DNA of 36,239 nt from Planctomycetota bacterium (GTDB lineage: Bacteria; Planctomycetota; Brocadiia; Brocadiales; Bathyanammoxibiaceae), in the NCBI GenBank assembly GCA_023261505.1, contig JAHFOV010000019.1, positions 1 to 36,239 of the forward strand, written 5' to 3'. The notes under the pieces were generated by a model, which did not search any database, was not told the origin of the DNA, and worked only from the letters and a program-made list of their open reading frames with translations. Positions 15,436 through 23,061 of this stretch are shown here, piece by piece. Made by a program: the position numbers and the translations under genes. Each line of letters starts with the position of its first letter. The stretch's first letter is position 1.

Positions 15436-16131
15436 TTGAAGCTGAAGGTAAACGAAATCTTTAAAAGCATACAGGGGGAGTCTACATATGCAGGTCTACC
15501 TTGCAGCTTTATTAGGCTAACAGGGTGTAACCTCAGGTGCAGTTACTGCGATACGGTCTATGCCTTTGAGAAGGGGATAGACATGAGTTTTGACGAGATT
15601 CTTTCAGATATGGAACTCCTGGGATGCAATCTTATAGAAATCACAGGGGGTGAACCCCTCCATCAAGAGGGTACAAGTGAAGTTGTCAAAGAACTGCTTG
15701 GGCAAGGATACAAAGTTTTAGTAGAAACTAACGGAACCCTAAACATTGATGTCCTTCCTGAGGGCACCGTAAGGATAGTGGACATCAAGTGTCCTGGCAG
15801 TGGTATGGCCGAGCGGATGGACTGGAAGAATATGGAAAGGCTCTGGAAAACGGACGAGGTTAAATTTGTCCTGAGTTCCAGAGAGGATTACGAATGGTCC
15901 AAAGTAATTATAGACAAGTATGTACTAACTGAGAAGTCAAAGGTTTTAATGTCTGTAGCCTTCGGCAGACTGGAGCCCAGGCCACTGGCCCACTGGATAC
16001 TCCAGGACGGATTAGAGGTACGCCTTCAACTTCAACTCCACCGCTACATCTGGCCTCCGGGTGCGCAAGAAGGGACACTGTTGAGGAGCACATGCCGCCA
16101 TGAAAAGGGAGTTGGCAGTAGTACTTCTTAG
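15436..16131 (+). CDS. queE: 7-carboxy-7-deazaguanine synthase
   Basis: A radical SAM enzyme that converts 6-carboxytetrahydropterin to 7-carboxy-7-deazaguanine in preQ0/queuosine synthesis. 231 residues. FKSIQGEST is followed by C31-x3-C35-x2-C38 (CNLRCSYCD), which holds the [4Fe-4S] cluster; ITGGEPL and VETNGT bind SAM. The start is TTG with GAGG 9 bases upstream. The usual C-terminus (RLQLQLHRYIW) is followed by about 25 unusual residues that overlap queC by 32 bases, so the two genes are probably coupled. Confidence 0.93.
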   Translation: MKLKVNEIFKSIQGESTYAGLPCSFIRLTGCNLRCSYCDTVYAFEKGIDMSFDEILSDMELLGCNLIEITGGEPLHQEGTSEVVKELLGQGYKVLVETNGTLNIDVLPEGTVRIVDIKCPGSGMAERMDWKNMERLWKTDEVKFVLSSREDYEWSKVIIDKYVLTEKSKVLMSVAFGRLEPRPLAHWILQDGLEVRLQLQLHRYIWPPGAQEGTLLRSTCRHEKGVGSSTS

Positions 16132-16822
16132 TGGTGGCATGGATAGCTGCGTAACCGCGGCCATTGCCGGGCAAGACCACGAGCTTGCCTTGTTACATGC
16201 AAACTATGGACAGAAGACTGAGCGGCGGGAACTCAAGGCTTTTAACGACATCGCCCAATACTACCATATCCCGCCCCACAGGAAGCTTGTAGTGGATATG
16301 CACTACCTGAGGGACATGGGTGGGTCTAGTCTTACTGACCCTAGACTAGAAGTACCCACGCAGGCTAAAGCCTGCGGCTACAATAATACGCTTAAGGCGG
16401 GCGTCCCCTCCACATACGTTCCATTCAGAAATGCGAATCTCCTTGCCTCTGGAGTATCATGGGCAGAGGTGCTGGGAGCGAGAAAGGTCTTCATAGGGGC
16501 AGTGGAAAACGACAACCCTTGTTACCCTGACTGCAGGGAGCTCTACTATAAGGCCTTCAACCAATTGGTAAAAGTGGGCACCCGTCCTGATTCTCAGATA
16601 ACGGTGGGAACACCCTTATTACATCTAAAGAAATCCGAGATTGTAAAGAAAGGCTTGGCCCTGGGAGCACCATTAAATCTGAGCTGGTCTTGTTATAAAA
16701 ATGAAGATAGGGCCTGTGGCGTGTGTCTGAGTTGTAAGCTGCGGATAGAGGCCTTTAAAGAGGCAGGTTACAAAGACTCCATTCCCTACGAAGCAGTAAG
16801 TCTTGAAGTGGCTCCTTCATGA
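16100..16822 (+). CDS. queC: 7-cyano-7-deazaguanine synthase
   Basis: Converts 7-carboxy-7-deazaguanine to preQ0 using ATP and ammonia, the step after QueE. 240 residues. The PP-loop SGGMDS (11-16) binds ATP. The zinc site is C198-x7-C206-x2-C209-x2-C212 (CYKNEDRACGVCLSC). VPSTYVPFRN is family-typical. Before it lies an extra stretch, TQAKACGYNN, encoded by a GTAG-type palindrome (16359-16381), apparently an in-frame insertion in a variable loop. The last 37 bases overlap the convergent rnc gene. Confidence 0.93.
   Translation: MKRELAVVLLSGGMDSCVTAAIAGQDHELALLHANYGQKTERRELKAFNDIAQYYHIPPHRKLVVDMHYLRDMGGSSLTDPRLEVPTQAKACGYNNTLKAGVPSTYVPFRNANLLASGVSWAEVLGARKVFIGAVENDNPCYPDCRELYYKAFNQLVKVGTRPDSQITVGTPLLHLKKSEIVKKGLALGAPLNLSWSCYKNEDRACGVCLSCKLRIEAFKEAGYKDSIPYEAVSLEVAPS
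16359..16381. repeat. GTAG-type palindrome inside queC
   Basis: The stem CGCAGGCT/AGCCTGCG (16359-16366 and 16369-16376) is followed by GCTAC (16377-16381), i.e. GTAGC on the other strand. It is read as TQAKACGY within QueC. Confidence 0.7.
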
Positions 16823-17532
16823 CCTTGCAGGGTTAAGAGCCTGTAGGTAGCCTCGGCAGCGAGTTGTTCGGCCTGTTTCTTACTCTTCCCCTTCCCGTGA
16901 CGGTATTCAGCATCCTTTATCATCACAGCCACCTCAAAGGTTTTCCCGTGTTCCGGGCCGTGTTGATGTATCAACTTATAGTGTGGGGTAGTGCCTAGAT
17001 GTTTCTGGCAATATTGCTGCAAGAGAGATTTGTAATTACCTTCGTGTTTGCTCTGGCAGACGTGGGCAATCTCTTCTCCTAACTTTGAAACTATGAACTC
17101 CCTTGCGGCTTTCAGCCCGCCGTCCATGTATATAGCAGCGATAACGGCCTCAAAGACATTAGCGATGAGAGAACCAGGGTACTTCTTCCTATCGGGTAGG
17201 CCCTTGCCAACCACCACATGGTCCCTTAGATTTAAACCGTCTCCAATCCTGGCCAGGATGGCCTGGCTCACTACTACAGACTTTACCCTTGTCAACTCGC
17301 CTTCGCAGTATTCCGGGAAAGTTTTATACAGGTGCTCTGAGATAACCAACCCCAGGATGGCGTCTCCGAGAAACTCTAATCTTTCATTGCTGCCATTATA
17401 TTCCAGTTTACAAGAGGTGTGTATTAAGGCCTTCTCCAGGAGGGAAACATCCTTAAAGGTGTAACCTAGGGCTGTCTGACACTCCTTAAGTCCGCCTAAG
17501 GTGGGTTGGAAATCAGGTTCCTGGGACTTCAT
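16786..17532 (-). CDS. rnc: Ribonuclease III
   Basis: Cleaves double-stranded RNA in rRNA and mRNA processing. From the ATG at 17532 it is 248 residues; an ATG at 17571 would add 13 and overlap the NYN gene by 59 bases. Neither start has a good ribosome binding site. The signature NERLEFLGDAILG is in the N-terminal endonuclease domain; a double-stranded RNA-binding domain (YKSLLQQYCQKHLGTTPHY onward) is at the C-terminus. The second metal site reads IANVFEA, with Asn where E. coli has Asp; from memory this variant occurs in other bacterial clades. The N-terminal linker FQPTLGG is partly encoded by a degenerate copy of the 15-bp palindrome. Confidence 0.93.
   Translation of the reverse strand: MKSQEPDFQPTLGGLKECQTALGYTFKDVSLLEKALIHTSCKLEYNGSNERLEFLGDAILGLVISEHLYKTFPEYCEGELTRVKSVVVSQAILARIGDGLNLRDHVVVGKGLPDRKKYPGSLIANVFEAVIAAIYMDGGLKAAREFIVSKLGEEIAHVCQSKHEGNYKSLLQQYCQKHLGTTPHYKLIHQHGPEHGKTFEVAVMIKDAEYRHGKGKSKKQAEQLAAEATYRLLTLQGHEGATSRLTAS
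17491..17505. repeat. Degenerate TCCGCCTNAGGCGGA copy in rnc
   Basis: TCCGCCTAAGGTGGG matches the 15-bp palindrome at 13 of 15 positions. It falls in the variable N-terminal linker of RNase III, before the conserved domain. Being degenerate, it could be chance. Confidence 0.4.
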
Positions 17533-18046
17533 CCTTTTGGAATTTTTTCTCCTTAAAAAGCATATCCTCATCCAGGGCGGTATACTTAGTAGAAGACTGG
17601 ATTAGGTCATTGGAAGTACTCTTTCTAAAGGATACGACCTCTACCCGGCATCCATGTGCCTTCAACATCTCCACCAGTGGAACAAAGTCCCCATCACCAG
17701 AGACTAACACTACTGCGTCAAGCCTCGGAGCTATAGCGATACTATCTATAGCAATGCCCATATCCCAGTCCCCTTTGGCTGTGCCATCTGGACGGAGGCG
17801 CAGCTCTTTAGTCTTTATCTCGTAACCAAGGCGTTCCAGGGCCTCTATAAAGCTAGACTGGTCAACGTCTGGCTTTTGTACTACATATGCAATGGCTCTT
17901 ACTAATTGTCTATCCCCTACTATTTCTTGCAGGAGTTTACTGTAATCTATCTTTGACTGATGCAAGGCCTTAGCAGAGTAAAACATATTCTGTACGTCAA
18001 CAAAAATCCCCACTCTTTGGTCTGAATTCTTAGCACCCTTCCCCAA
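17513..18046 (-). CDS. NYN domain protein (LabA/DUF88 family)
   Basis: 177 residues. The fold is PIN-like: VGIFVDVQNMFYSA (Asp17, Asn20), KGDWDMGIAIDSI (Asp93, Asp95, Asp101) and VLVSGDGDFVPLV (Asp118, Asp120) supply the acidic metal site. Such proteins are predicted or shown RNases. The start is TTG with AAGGAG 7 bases upstream. It precedes rnc on the same strand with a 20-base overlap (using the shorter rnc start), so two RNA-degrading enzymes are co-transcribed. Confidence 0.85.
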   Translation of the reverse strand: MGKGAKNSDQRVGIFVDVQNMFYSAKALHQSKIDYSKLLQEIVGDRQLVRAIAYVVQKPDVDQSSFIEALERLGYEIKTKELRLRPDGTAKGDWDMGIAIDSIAIAPRLDAVVLVSGDGDFVPLVEMLKAHGCRVEVVSFRKSTSNDLIQSSTKYTALDEDMLFKEKKFQKDEVPGT

Positions 18047-18059
18047 TATGAAGCTCCTT

Positions 18060-18088
18060 AGTATAATTTAATAATTTAACACTGAAAA
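18060..18088 (-). promoter_or_regulatory. Candidate promoter of the NYN-rnc pair
   Basis: On the minus strand TTTTCA (18083-18088) and TATACT (18060-18065) are 17 bases apart, just upstream of the ribosome binding site of the NYN gene. The -35 is weak. The 342-bp region 18047-18388 holds this promoter and the pheA promoter; I see no gene in it. Confidence 0.4.
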
Positions 18089-18281
18089 TAGATATGTAAG
18101 CCACAATCATCATAAAGTGAACTGCAAAGTTATAAACGGCTGCGTTCCATAAATATGTTTGCATAGTCACTATTCGAGGAGTGGCTGTCCTCCGTTTACA
18201 ATTCTAAACGTGAATCTTATTTAGAGATAAACCACTAAATCTATTTTAACAAGGCCGTAAAAGGAGTCAATTAATATTTTA

Positions 18282-18310
18282 TTGACACCTTTCTTAAATT
18301 CTGTTATATG
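18282..18310 (+). promoter_or_regulatory. Promoter upstream of pheA, likely head of the long rightward operon
   Basis: Perfect TTGACA (18282-18287) with TTATAT (18304-18309; 16-base spacer) or TATATG (17-base spacer), about 80 bases before pheA. From here nearly all genes to 35827 run rightward with small gaps or overlaps. Confidence 0.55.
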
Positions 18311-18388
18311 TAGCAGTTAAGGAAATTTGTCTCTACTCCGCCAAACATTGGCTCCTCCATAGAAAGAGCCGTATCAGGACGTAAAAAC

Positions 18389-19507
18389 ATGACAAACCAG
18401 AACTCTCTGGAGTTTTTAAGGGGGCAGATAGACGCCCTGGATACACGGATAGTCCAGCTCCTTAACGATAGGGCCAGGCTTGCACAGCAGATAGGAGAGA
18501 TAAAAAGGCAAACCAATACGAGTATATACCACCCAGATAGGGAATTACAGGTCTATAAGCGTGTAATCTCTGAAAACAAGGGCCCCCTCCCTAATGCTTC
18601 TTTAACAGCCATTTACGGGGAGCTCATGGCTGGCTCCAGGGCCCTCGAGAGGCCTTTCAAGGTATCTTACCTGGGACCTTTAGGTACCTTCAGCTATGTG
18701 GCCGCAAGAAAAAATTTTGGCCCTATCGTGGATTATATACCCCAGAGGACTATTGAAGGTGTATTCAGAGAGGTGTCCATGCACAGGGCAGACTATGGCA
18801 TAGTGCCGGTAGAAAATTCTACCGAAGGCGGGATAAGGGAAACCCTGCAGATGTTTTTAGAGTTCGATGTTAAGGTCTGTGCAGAGGTCGTGCTTCCTAT
18901 ACACCATTGCCTCCTAAGCAACAGCCCAGAGGAGTCCATACAGAGGATTTATTCCAAACCTCAAGTCTTTGCCCAATGTAAGAACTGGCTTGTCGCTCAC
19001 TTCCCCCAGGCAGAACTTCTGGAGGTGGGAAGCACTACTGAGGCCTCCAGGCTGGCTAAGAAAGAGGCCGGCTCGGCCGCCATAGCACATGAAGAAGTGG
19101 CAGAACTCTACAACCTCAACATACTCTATAAGAATATAGAGGACAGCCCCTTAAATATTACCAGGTTCTTCGTTCTAGGGGAGAGCTACCCTTGCCCCAG
19201 TAGCCAGGACAAGACCGCCATCATGTGTTACATAAAAAACCAGGTGGGTGCCCTTTACGGACTCTTGCATCCTTTCAAAAAATACTGTATCAATCTCACC
19301 AGTATAGAATCCCTCCCTTCGCGCAGAAAGGCCTGGGACTACAGTTTCTATATCGAATTTGAGGGTCACGCCTCTGAGTCTAGAGTTAGCAAGGCACTGA
19401 ATAAGATTAAAAAGAGATGTCTGGAACTCAAAATCCTCGGCTCATTTCCCAGAAGTGAACCACTTCTGGTGGAGGAAAAAAAGATTGAAACCATTCATAG
19501 CAGGTAA
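18389..19507 (+). CDS. pheA: Bifunctional chorismate mutase / prephenate dehydratase
   Basis: Makes phenylpyruvate for phenylalanine. 372 residues in three parts. The chorismate mutase is AroQ type (1-85; LRGQIDALDTRIVQLLNDRARLAQQIGEIK). The dehydratase (about 90-265) has YLGPLGTFSYVAA and VPVENSTEGG. The ACT regulatory domain (about 275-350) has GALYGLLHPFKKYCINLTSIESLPSR, the usual Phe-binding site. Feedback inhibition by phenylalanine is therefore expected. The 3' end overlaps tpiA by about 23 bases. Confidence 0.95.
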   Translation: MTNQNSLEFLRGQIDALDTRIVQLLNDRARLAQQIGEIKRQTNTSIYHPDRELQVYKRVISENKGPLPNASLTAIYGELMAGSRALERPFKVSYLGPLGTFSYVAARKNFGPIVDYIPQRTIEGVFREVSMHRADYGIVPVENSTEGGIRETLQMFLEFDVKVCAEVVLPIHHCLLSNSPEESIQRIYSKPQVFAQCKNWLVAHFPQAELLEVGSTTEASRLAKKEAGSAAIAHEEVAELYNLNILYKNIEDSPLNITRFFVLGESYPCPSSQDKTAIMCYIKNQVGALYGLLHPFKKYCINLTSIESLPSRRKAWDYSFYIEFEGHASESRVSKALNKIKKRCLELKILGSFPRSEPLLVEEKKIETIHSR

Positions 19508-20258
19508 CTGGAAGATGAACCTGAGCCTGGAAGAGGCTAACACCCTTGCCAGGGGTCTAAGGGAAGAGCTGGAGGGACTGGATGGCGTAGAGGTGGGAGT
19601 TTGCCCGCCGTTCGTCTGGCTGCCTGCCGTATGCTCCATCGTTAAAGGAAGCAAAATATTAGTTGGGGCGCAAAATATGCACTGGGAGAAAAGTGGGGCC
19701 TTCACCGGGGAGATTTCAGGATACATGTTAAAAGAACTGGGCTGCACCCACATCCTGCTTGGCCATTCCGAAAGGAGACACCTCTTCGGCGAGACCGACT
19801 CAATGATAAATAAAAAACTGAGGACAGCCCTTTCAATGGGCCTGAAGGTCATCTTCTGCCTTGGGGAGAGGCTGGAGGAGAGGGAATCTGGTAAGACCTT
19901 TGAGGTGGTGGAGAAACAATTAACTGCCGGCCTGGAGGGTGTAGGGCAAGAAGCGATCCCTGAACTGACAGTCGCTTACGAACCAGTATGGGCCATAGGA
20001 ACGGGGAAAAACGCTACCCCCGCCCAGGCACAAGAGGTTCACAGCTATCTTCGTAATCTACTAGAAAATAGCTGCGGAAACGAAATGGCCTCCCGGGTAA
20101 GGATACAGTATGGAGGAAGTGTAACTCCTGAGAATGCAAGAGAACTCCTTGCCCAAGCCGATGTTAATGGCCTCCTGGTAGGAGGCGCCAGCCTTAAAAA
20201 GGATTCTTTTTTAAAGATAGCTTTCACTGCACTGGAACGTGTGAGGAGTCCAATATAA
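19485..20258 (+). CDS. tpiA: Triosephosphate isomerase
   Basis: Interconverts dihydroxyacetone phosphate and glyceraldehyde 3-phosphate. From the TTG at 19485 (GGAGG 9 bases upstream) it is 257 residues and begins MKPFIAGNWKMN as the family does; a GTG at 19455 would add ten foreign residues. Active-site residues visible are Lys10, His94 (LLGHSERR) and Glu166 (AYEPVWAIGTG). The phosphate loop YGGSV and GLLVGGASL are near the end. Followed after one base by secG. Confidence 0.95.
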   Translation: MKPFIAGNWKMNLSLEEANTLARGLREELEGLDGVEVGVCPPFVWLPAVCSIVKGSKILVGAQNMHWEKSGAFTGEISGYMLKELGCTHILLGHSERRHLFGETDSMINKKLRTALSMGLKVIFCLGERLEERESGKTFEVVEKQLTAGLEGVGQEAIPELTVAYEPVWAIGTGKNATPAQAQEVHSYLRNLLENSCGNEMASRVRIQYGGSVTPENARELLAQADVNGLLVGGASLKKDSFLKIAFTALERVRSPI

Positions 20259-20259
20259 T

Positions 20260-20799
20260 ATGGAACTAAGGTCAGAAAAGTCTTTGAAATGGATTTTAGC
20301 CTCAGTAGTATTGTTTGGCATAATAGGGGCACTATACTATCTTAGATTAGTCTTTTTATTAAAGGTCTTTTTGGTCCTAAATTGTCTTACCCTTTTAGGC
20401 ACCATCCTACTCCAGGCTGGTAAAGGAGGGGGGTTGGCAGCCCTGGGTGGGATATCCGACCAAACGGCCTTCGGTACTAGAACAAGCACATTTCTGAGCA
20501 AGCTCACTTATTTTATAGGTGCAGCATTTATCATCAGCACTATATGCCTTACCAAGCTCGCCACCACCGTATCGGTGGAAAGGGCAGTCTTACAAGAAGA
20601 AAGAAAAGCCCCTATGCCTCCTGAGCATCCTCCTGTAGAAAGGGCTAAAGAGGCTGCACATCCTGCACTTCCTCAGCCCGAAAAGGAGGCCAGCCCCACC
20701 CTGGGATGGCAGGAAAAACAGCCTCAGGGAGAAAAGCCCCAACAGGCTACCGCTCCTTCAGAAACCCAACAGAATCCGCCTAAGGCGGACAAGCAATGA
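20260..20799 (+). CDS. secG: Preprotein translocase subunit SecG
   Basis: Small membrane subunit of the SecYEG channel. 179 residues, longer than usual. Two transmembrane helices (about 30-50 and 82-102) flank the signature LLQAGKGGGLAALGGISDQTAFGTR. A Pro/Glu/Ala/Gln-rich tail (about 110-179) extends past the core. Its last nine residues (QNPPKADKQ) and the stop are encoded through a TCCGCCTAAGGCGGA palindrome. It lies directly between tpiA and yicC. Confidence 0.9.
   Translation: MELRSEKSLKWILASVVLFGIIGALYYLRLVFLLKVFLVLNCLTLLGTILLQAGKGGGLAALGGISDQTAFGTRTSTFLSKLTYFIGAAFIISTICLTKLATTVSVERAVLQEERKAPMPPEHPPVERAKEAAHPALPQPEKEASPTLGWQEKQPQGEKPQQATAPSETQQNPPKADKQ
20775..20789. repeat. TCCGCCTAAGGCGGA palindrome in the 3' end of secG
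   Basis: A perfect 15-bp copy, read in frame as N-P-P-K-A-D, ten bases before the TGA stop of secG and eleven bases before the ATG of yicC. Confidence 0.8.
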
Positions 20800-20800
20800 A

Positions 20801-21682
20801 ATGCTAAAGAGCATGACAGGCTTCGGAAGGGCCGAATATAAGGAGAATAAACTTCATATAGAAGTGGAGGTTCGTTCGGTTAATAATAAGTACTTGAAGA
20901 TTACCTCCAGCCTCCCCGATACCCTTCTACCCTTTCAAGAGCAACTCGAGAGGCACCTAAAGGACAAGATACACAGAGGAAGCGTACACCTGGAGATAAA
21001 ATGCCATACTTCTACAGAAGCACCAGCTTATCGCCTTAACCTGGAAACCCTCAAAGGCTATTATCGTTCCCTGCAGGAATTAAAAAAGGAACTTGGACCA
21101 GAAGGAGAAGTACCGCTGGCGGCCCTTTTTTCCCTTCCAGGTCTATGCGAGAAGAGGGAGGGGCCAGAAGATATAGAGGTAAAACTGCCCCTCCTGGAAT
21201 CTTTGATAAACTCGGCCCTTGAGAAATTCCAGGAAACACGCACCCAGGAAGGAAAGACCATAGAGGAAGAAATTTTCAGATGTAAAAGACAGATTGAACG
21301 GCTACTTACACGCCTGGCGAAAAAGGCACCACAAGTGGTAAAAAACTATAAAGAAAGGCTCCACAAGAGGGTCTCCCAACTCTTAGAAAGTTCAGGCATA
21401 GAACTGGCCGGAAGTGACCTTGCCAGGGAAGTGGCCTTCTTTGCGGAGCGTTCCGACATTACTGAAGAAGTAGCCAGGCTAAAGAGCCATCTCCAGCAGA
21501 TAGACGAAACTACAAAGGCGGAAGCCCCCGCTGGGCGCCGAATGGAGTTCATCACCCAGGAGATGTTCCGAGAGGCTAATACAACGGGCTCCAAGGTGGG
21601 GGATGGAGAGATGCTCAGAGACGTTATAGACATCAAGATGGAAATAGAAAAAATAAAAGAACAGGTATTGAATGTGGAATAA
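20801..21682 (+). CDS. yicC: YicC/YloC family endoribonuclease
   Basis: 293 residues. The N-terminal MLKSMTGFGRAE and VRSVNNKYLKI, and the C-terminal GRRMEFITQEMFREANTTGSKVGD, are the conserved ends of the family, which has RNase activity in E. coli and B. subtilis. It starts one base after the secG stop and normally sits next to gmk. Here a hicBA module separates the two, and a diverged copy of the last 23 codons of yicC appears again at 22235-22303. Confidence 0.93.
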   Translation: MLKSMTGFGRAEYKENKLHIEVEVRSVNNKYLKITSSLPDTLLPFQEQLERHLKDKIHRGSVHLEIKCHTSTEAPAYRLNLETLKGYYRSLQELKKELGPEGEVPLAALFSLPGLCEKREGPEDIEVKLPLLESLINSALEKFQETRTQEGKTIEEEIFRCKRQIERLLTRLAKKAPQVVKNYKERLHKRVSQLLESSGIELAGSDLAREVAFFAERSDITEEVARLKSHLQQIDETTKAEAPAGRRMEFITQEMFREANTTGSKVGDGEMLRDVIDIKMEIEKIKEQVLNVE

Positions 21683-21780
21683 ATCCTGCGGCAGCAACCT
21701 GTTACATTATCGAAAATAGCTCAGGGGAAGAACATGATGTGGTTGATTAAAGATAAATTGGAAGGAAGAGGAGTTTACAG

Positions 21781-21978
21781 ATGGAATTCTTGGTGAAAAT
21801 ACACAAAAGCAAGTATGGCTATGATGTAGTCTGCCCTATATTGAAAGGCTGTGCGAGTCAAGGGGATACTGAAGAAGAAGCCCTGGAGAATATAAAGGAT
21901 GCTATAAGGGAGTATCTGCTGGCTGTAAAAAAGGTACGTAGGGGCGAGAAGCTCGTGAAGGTAGAGGTTAAGGTATAG
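21781..21978 (+). CDS. hicB: HicB-family antitoxin
   Basis: 65 residues. The N-terminal partial RNase H-like fold reads EFLVKIHKSKYGYDVVCPILKGCASQGDTEEEALENIKDAIREYL, the classic HicB pattern. There is no separate DNA-binding domain, so this is the short form. AGAGGAG lies 8-9 bases upstream of the ATG. It overlaps hicA by one base. In type II hicBA systems HicB binds HicA and often represses the operon. Confidence 0.88.
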   Translation: MEFLVKIHKSKYGYDVVCPILKGCASQGDTEEEALENIKDAIREYLLAVKKVRRGEKLVKVEVKV

Positions 21979-22187
21979 TGCTCTTTACTGATGTATCTAG
22001 TGAAAGGGCTGTGCGTGCGTTTAAGAAAAAGGGATTTAAGATTGTTAGAAAAGGAAAGCACATTATTATGTCTGATGGAGAACATTTTATCTCCATCCCC
22101 CCACATAAACGCATCAACCCTTACACCCTGATAGCCATAATTGAAGGTGCAGGTCTGACCGATAAAGAATTCAAGACTCTCTTATAA
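21978..22187 (+). CDS. hicA: HicA-family mRNA interferase toxin
   Basis: 69 residues from a GTG that overlaps the hicB stop (TAGTG). It has the small dsRBD-like fold: RAVRAFKKKGFKIVRKGKHIIMSDG, with the catalytic His at 28 and the conserved ISIPPHKRINPYTLIAIIEGAGL. The gene order is hicB-hicA. It appears intact. Confidence 0.88.
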   Translation: MLFTDVSSERAVRAFKKKGFKIVRKGKHIIMSDGEHFISIPPHKRINPYTLIAIIEGAGLTDKEFKTLL

Positions 22188-22234
22188 TATTAGATAAGCA
22201 CTTTTGGGAATAGCGGACTGCGACGCTCAAGCCC

Positions 22235-22303
22235 CTCAGAGATGTAATGGATATAAAGATGGAACTAGAGAAAATAAAAGAACAGGTATTTAATGTGGAA
22301 TAA
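22235..22303 (+). pseudogene. Diverged remnant of the 3' end of yicC
   Basis: 69 bases encode LRDVMDIKMELEKIKEQVFNVE and a stop. They match the last 23 codons of yicC (21614-21682) at 61 of 69 positions. Seven of the eight differences are at third codon positions and five are silent, so this copy evolved as coding sequence. Similarity stops sharply at CTCAGAG upstream. Together the two copies bracket hicBA as a direct repeat. Confidence 0.85.
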
Positions 22304-22379
22304 ACCAGGAACTAGTTTCTCTACGCGTCCCTTGCCTTTCTCAAGGGCTAATTCAATTGAGGGTGATAACCCATTCAAG

Positions 22380-22946
22380 ATGACAGAAAGAAACGGAAAA
22401 CTCTTAATTATTTCCGGTCCCTCGGGTAGCGGCAAGACCTCTATATGTAGAGAACTGGAAAAAAATCCACGGGTAAGGAAATCTATCTCTGCCACCACTC
22501 GCCCTCCCCGCCCCCAGGAACAAGAAGGGAAGGATTATTATTTTGTTAGCGAGGAGGAGTTCCAAAAGAAAATAAAAAGAGGGGAATTCGCCGAATATGC
22601 CCGCTATTCGGGCCATCTCTACGGAACCTTACTAGATGCCCTAAAAAAGGCAATTAAAGAAGGCGTTGTTTATCTGCTAGAGATAGACGTACAAGGTGCT
22701 CAAGAAATTTTGAAGAAATTTCCGGAAGCCATTTCCATCTTCATACTACCTCCGAACGAAGAGGCACTAAAGGAGAGGATAATGGAAAGAAATTTGCAGA
22801 CCGATATAGAGAGCCGCCTGGCTATAGCCAGGGAGGAAATCAAATTTGCCAAAAAGTATAAGTATCGGGTAGTAAATGATGTACTGGAAAGGGCAGTGGA
22901 AGAGATACAGCAGATACTTGAGCTAGATTCTCCTAAAAAAGGGTAG
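22380..22946 (+). CDS. gmk: Guanylate kinase
   Basis: Phosphorylates GMP to GDP. From the ATG at 22380 it is 188 residues beginning MTERNGKLLIISGPSGSGKTS, as usual. The P-loop GPSGSGKT is at residues 13-20; GKDYYFVSEEEFQ and GEFAEYARYSGHLYGT line the GMP site. An upstream ATG (22293) lies inside the yicC remnant and would add 29 foreign residues. Displacement by the hicBA module may explain why no strong ribosome binding site is seen at the normal distance. Confidence 0.92.
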   Translation: MTERNGKLLIISGPSGSGKTSICRELEKNPRVRKSISATTRPPRPQEQEGKDYYFVSEEEFQKKIKRGEFAEYARYSGHLYGTLLDALKKAIKEGVVYLLEIDVQGAQEILKKFPEAISIFILPPNEEALKERIMERNLQTDIESRLAIAREEIKFAKKYKYRVVNDVLERAVEEIQQILELDSPKKG

Positions 22947-23006
22947 CAGCAGGTCTCCTGACCTGCGGTGGATATTTAAGCATGCGGTCAGAGACCGCAT
23001 GCTACC
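22942..23006. repeat. Paired GTAGC-edged palindromes downstream of gmk
   Basis: GGTAGC (22942-22947) and GCTACC (23001-23006) bound two hairpins. The first is GCAGGTC/GACCTGC (22949-22955 and 22960-22966). The second is the perfect GCATGCGGTC/GACCGCATGC (22980-22989 and 22993-23002). The doublet arrangement resembles BIME-type REP pairs. It starts at the gmk stop codon. Confidence 0.8.
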
Positions 23007-23061
23007 CTGAGAACAGGCAGAATTAGAATTTATTATACTTGATTTTAAGGGAGGCATTAAA

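Noticed and set aside
18047-18388. tRNA or small RNA gene in the intergenic region
   Set aside because: No cloverleaf or GGTTCRANYCC-like T arm was seen; only promoter-like sequence.
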